DNA of 5,520 bases from positions 1 through 5,520 of the forward strand of contig JAFRLP010000200.1 of assembly GCA_017431185.1 (NCBI GenBank), given 5' to 3'. This stretch comes from Victivallales bacterium. Its GTDB lineage: Bacteria > Verrucomicrobiota > Lentisphaeria > Oligosphaerales > Oligosphaeraceae. The position numbers and the translations under genes are program-made. The notes beneath the pieces were generated by a model, which ran no database searches, was not told the origin of the DNA, and saw only the letters and a program-made list of their open reading frames with translations. Within the stretch, counting starts at the first letter, position 1. Every line of letters starts with the position of its first letter. Positions 5,273 through 5,520 of this stretch are shown in pieces.

Positions 5273-5520
5273 ATGCCTGGCGGAGTTCCCGCAGTACAAG
5301 CTGGTTCGGCATAATGTCGGGATTCTCGCGCCGAAACACCTCCACGCAGCCGCATTGTTCAGCGATGGCCAGCCCAACAGCACCCGAGCGTGAAATTCCC
5401 GCCGTGCAGTGGATGAGAAGTAGACGCTCGTCAGACTCTTGCACAAAGCGGACGATATGCCTTGCCATATCGCTGGAGAATGAGGTTGGACCCTCCGTCT
5501 CCACATCATCAAAGAAAAGG
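5247..5520 (-). CDS. Dual-specificity/tyrosine phosphatase-like protein, 5' end missing
   Basis: C-terminal part of a cysteine-dependent protein phosphatase; 90 codons are visible and the frame stays open to the right edge. The GTG at 5504 is internal or at least not a required start. The signature HCTAGISRSG contains the CX5R P-loop: nucleophile Cys (codon 5408-5406) and phosphate-binding Arg six residues later. FDD near the visible N-terminus fits the loop that carries the general-acid Asp in this superfamily, and PNQLVLREL matches the usual C-terminal helix. These enzymes remove phosphate from Tyr or Ser/Thr, though some act on lipids or RNA; the substrate here is unknown. It converges on the WYL regulator with a 26-bp overlap (5247-5272), so the two are not co-transcribed. 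Its promoter lies outside the window. Confidence 0.85.
   Translation of the reverse strand, partial: LFFDDVETEGPTSFSSDMARHIVRFVQESDERLLLIHCTAGISRSGAVGLAIAEQCGCVEVFRRENPDIMPNQLVLRELRQAFRASPAPG

Noticed and set aside
1..5520. CRISPR array, tRNA, rRNA or transposase
   Set aside because: No regularly spaced repeats, RNA gene landmarks or transposase motifs were seen on either strand.

Overview
This is a bacterial chromosomal window with four parts: the 3' part of an SbcC nuclease-complex ATPase gene (+ strand), a short AT-rich block of three leftward genes led by a small DnaB-type helicase, a complete WYL-domain transcriptional regulator (+ strand), and the 3' part of a cysteine-dependent phosphatase gene (- strand) that runs off the right edge. 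The outer genes are GC-rich (36 of 60 bases are G/C at 4501-4560). The helicase end of the middle block is much more AT-rich (18 of 60 at 3001-3060), which suggests that it was acquired separately. Clear Shine-Dalgarno sites and sigma70-like promoters indicate an ordinary bacterium. Nothing seen fixes the phylum; heptameric repeats after sbcC and the style of the proteins would fit a Verrucomicrobiota/Lentisphaerota-type gut or environmental organism, but this is only an impression.

Layout. 1-2197: sbcC, entered from the left, showing the coiled coil, the CPVC zinc hook and the C-terminal ATPase half. The ATPase half has one notable oddity, a proline where SbcC/Rad50 proteins normally carry the H-loop histidine. 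2198-2360: AT-rich intergenic DNA with heptameric repeats in inverted arrangement. 3937-2361 (leftward): a DnaB-fold helicase without the DnaB N-terminal domain, a roughly 61-70 aa single-pass membrane protein, and a 116 aa protein of unknown function, probably one operon driven by an extended -10 promoter at 4077-4047. 3938-4246: divergent intergenic region carrying promoters for both directions. 4247-5272: HTH-WYL regulator. 5520-5247 (leftward): CX5R phosphatase whose last codons overlap the regulator's 3' end tail to tail.

How they may work together. The WYL regulator faces the helicase operon across a shared promoter region, so control of that operon and of itself is the simplest reading. 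WYL regulators often control phage-defence or DNA-damage genes. SbcC acts on DNA ends, and the stand-alone helicase is of the kind carried by plasmids and phages. A mobile or defence-related unit (helicase, membrane protein, 116 aa protein and WYL regulator) is therefore a reasonable hypothesis, but the sequence alone does not show it.
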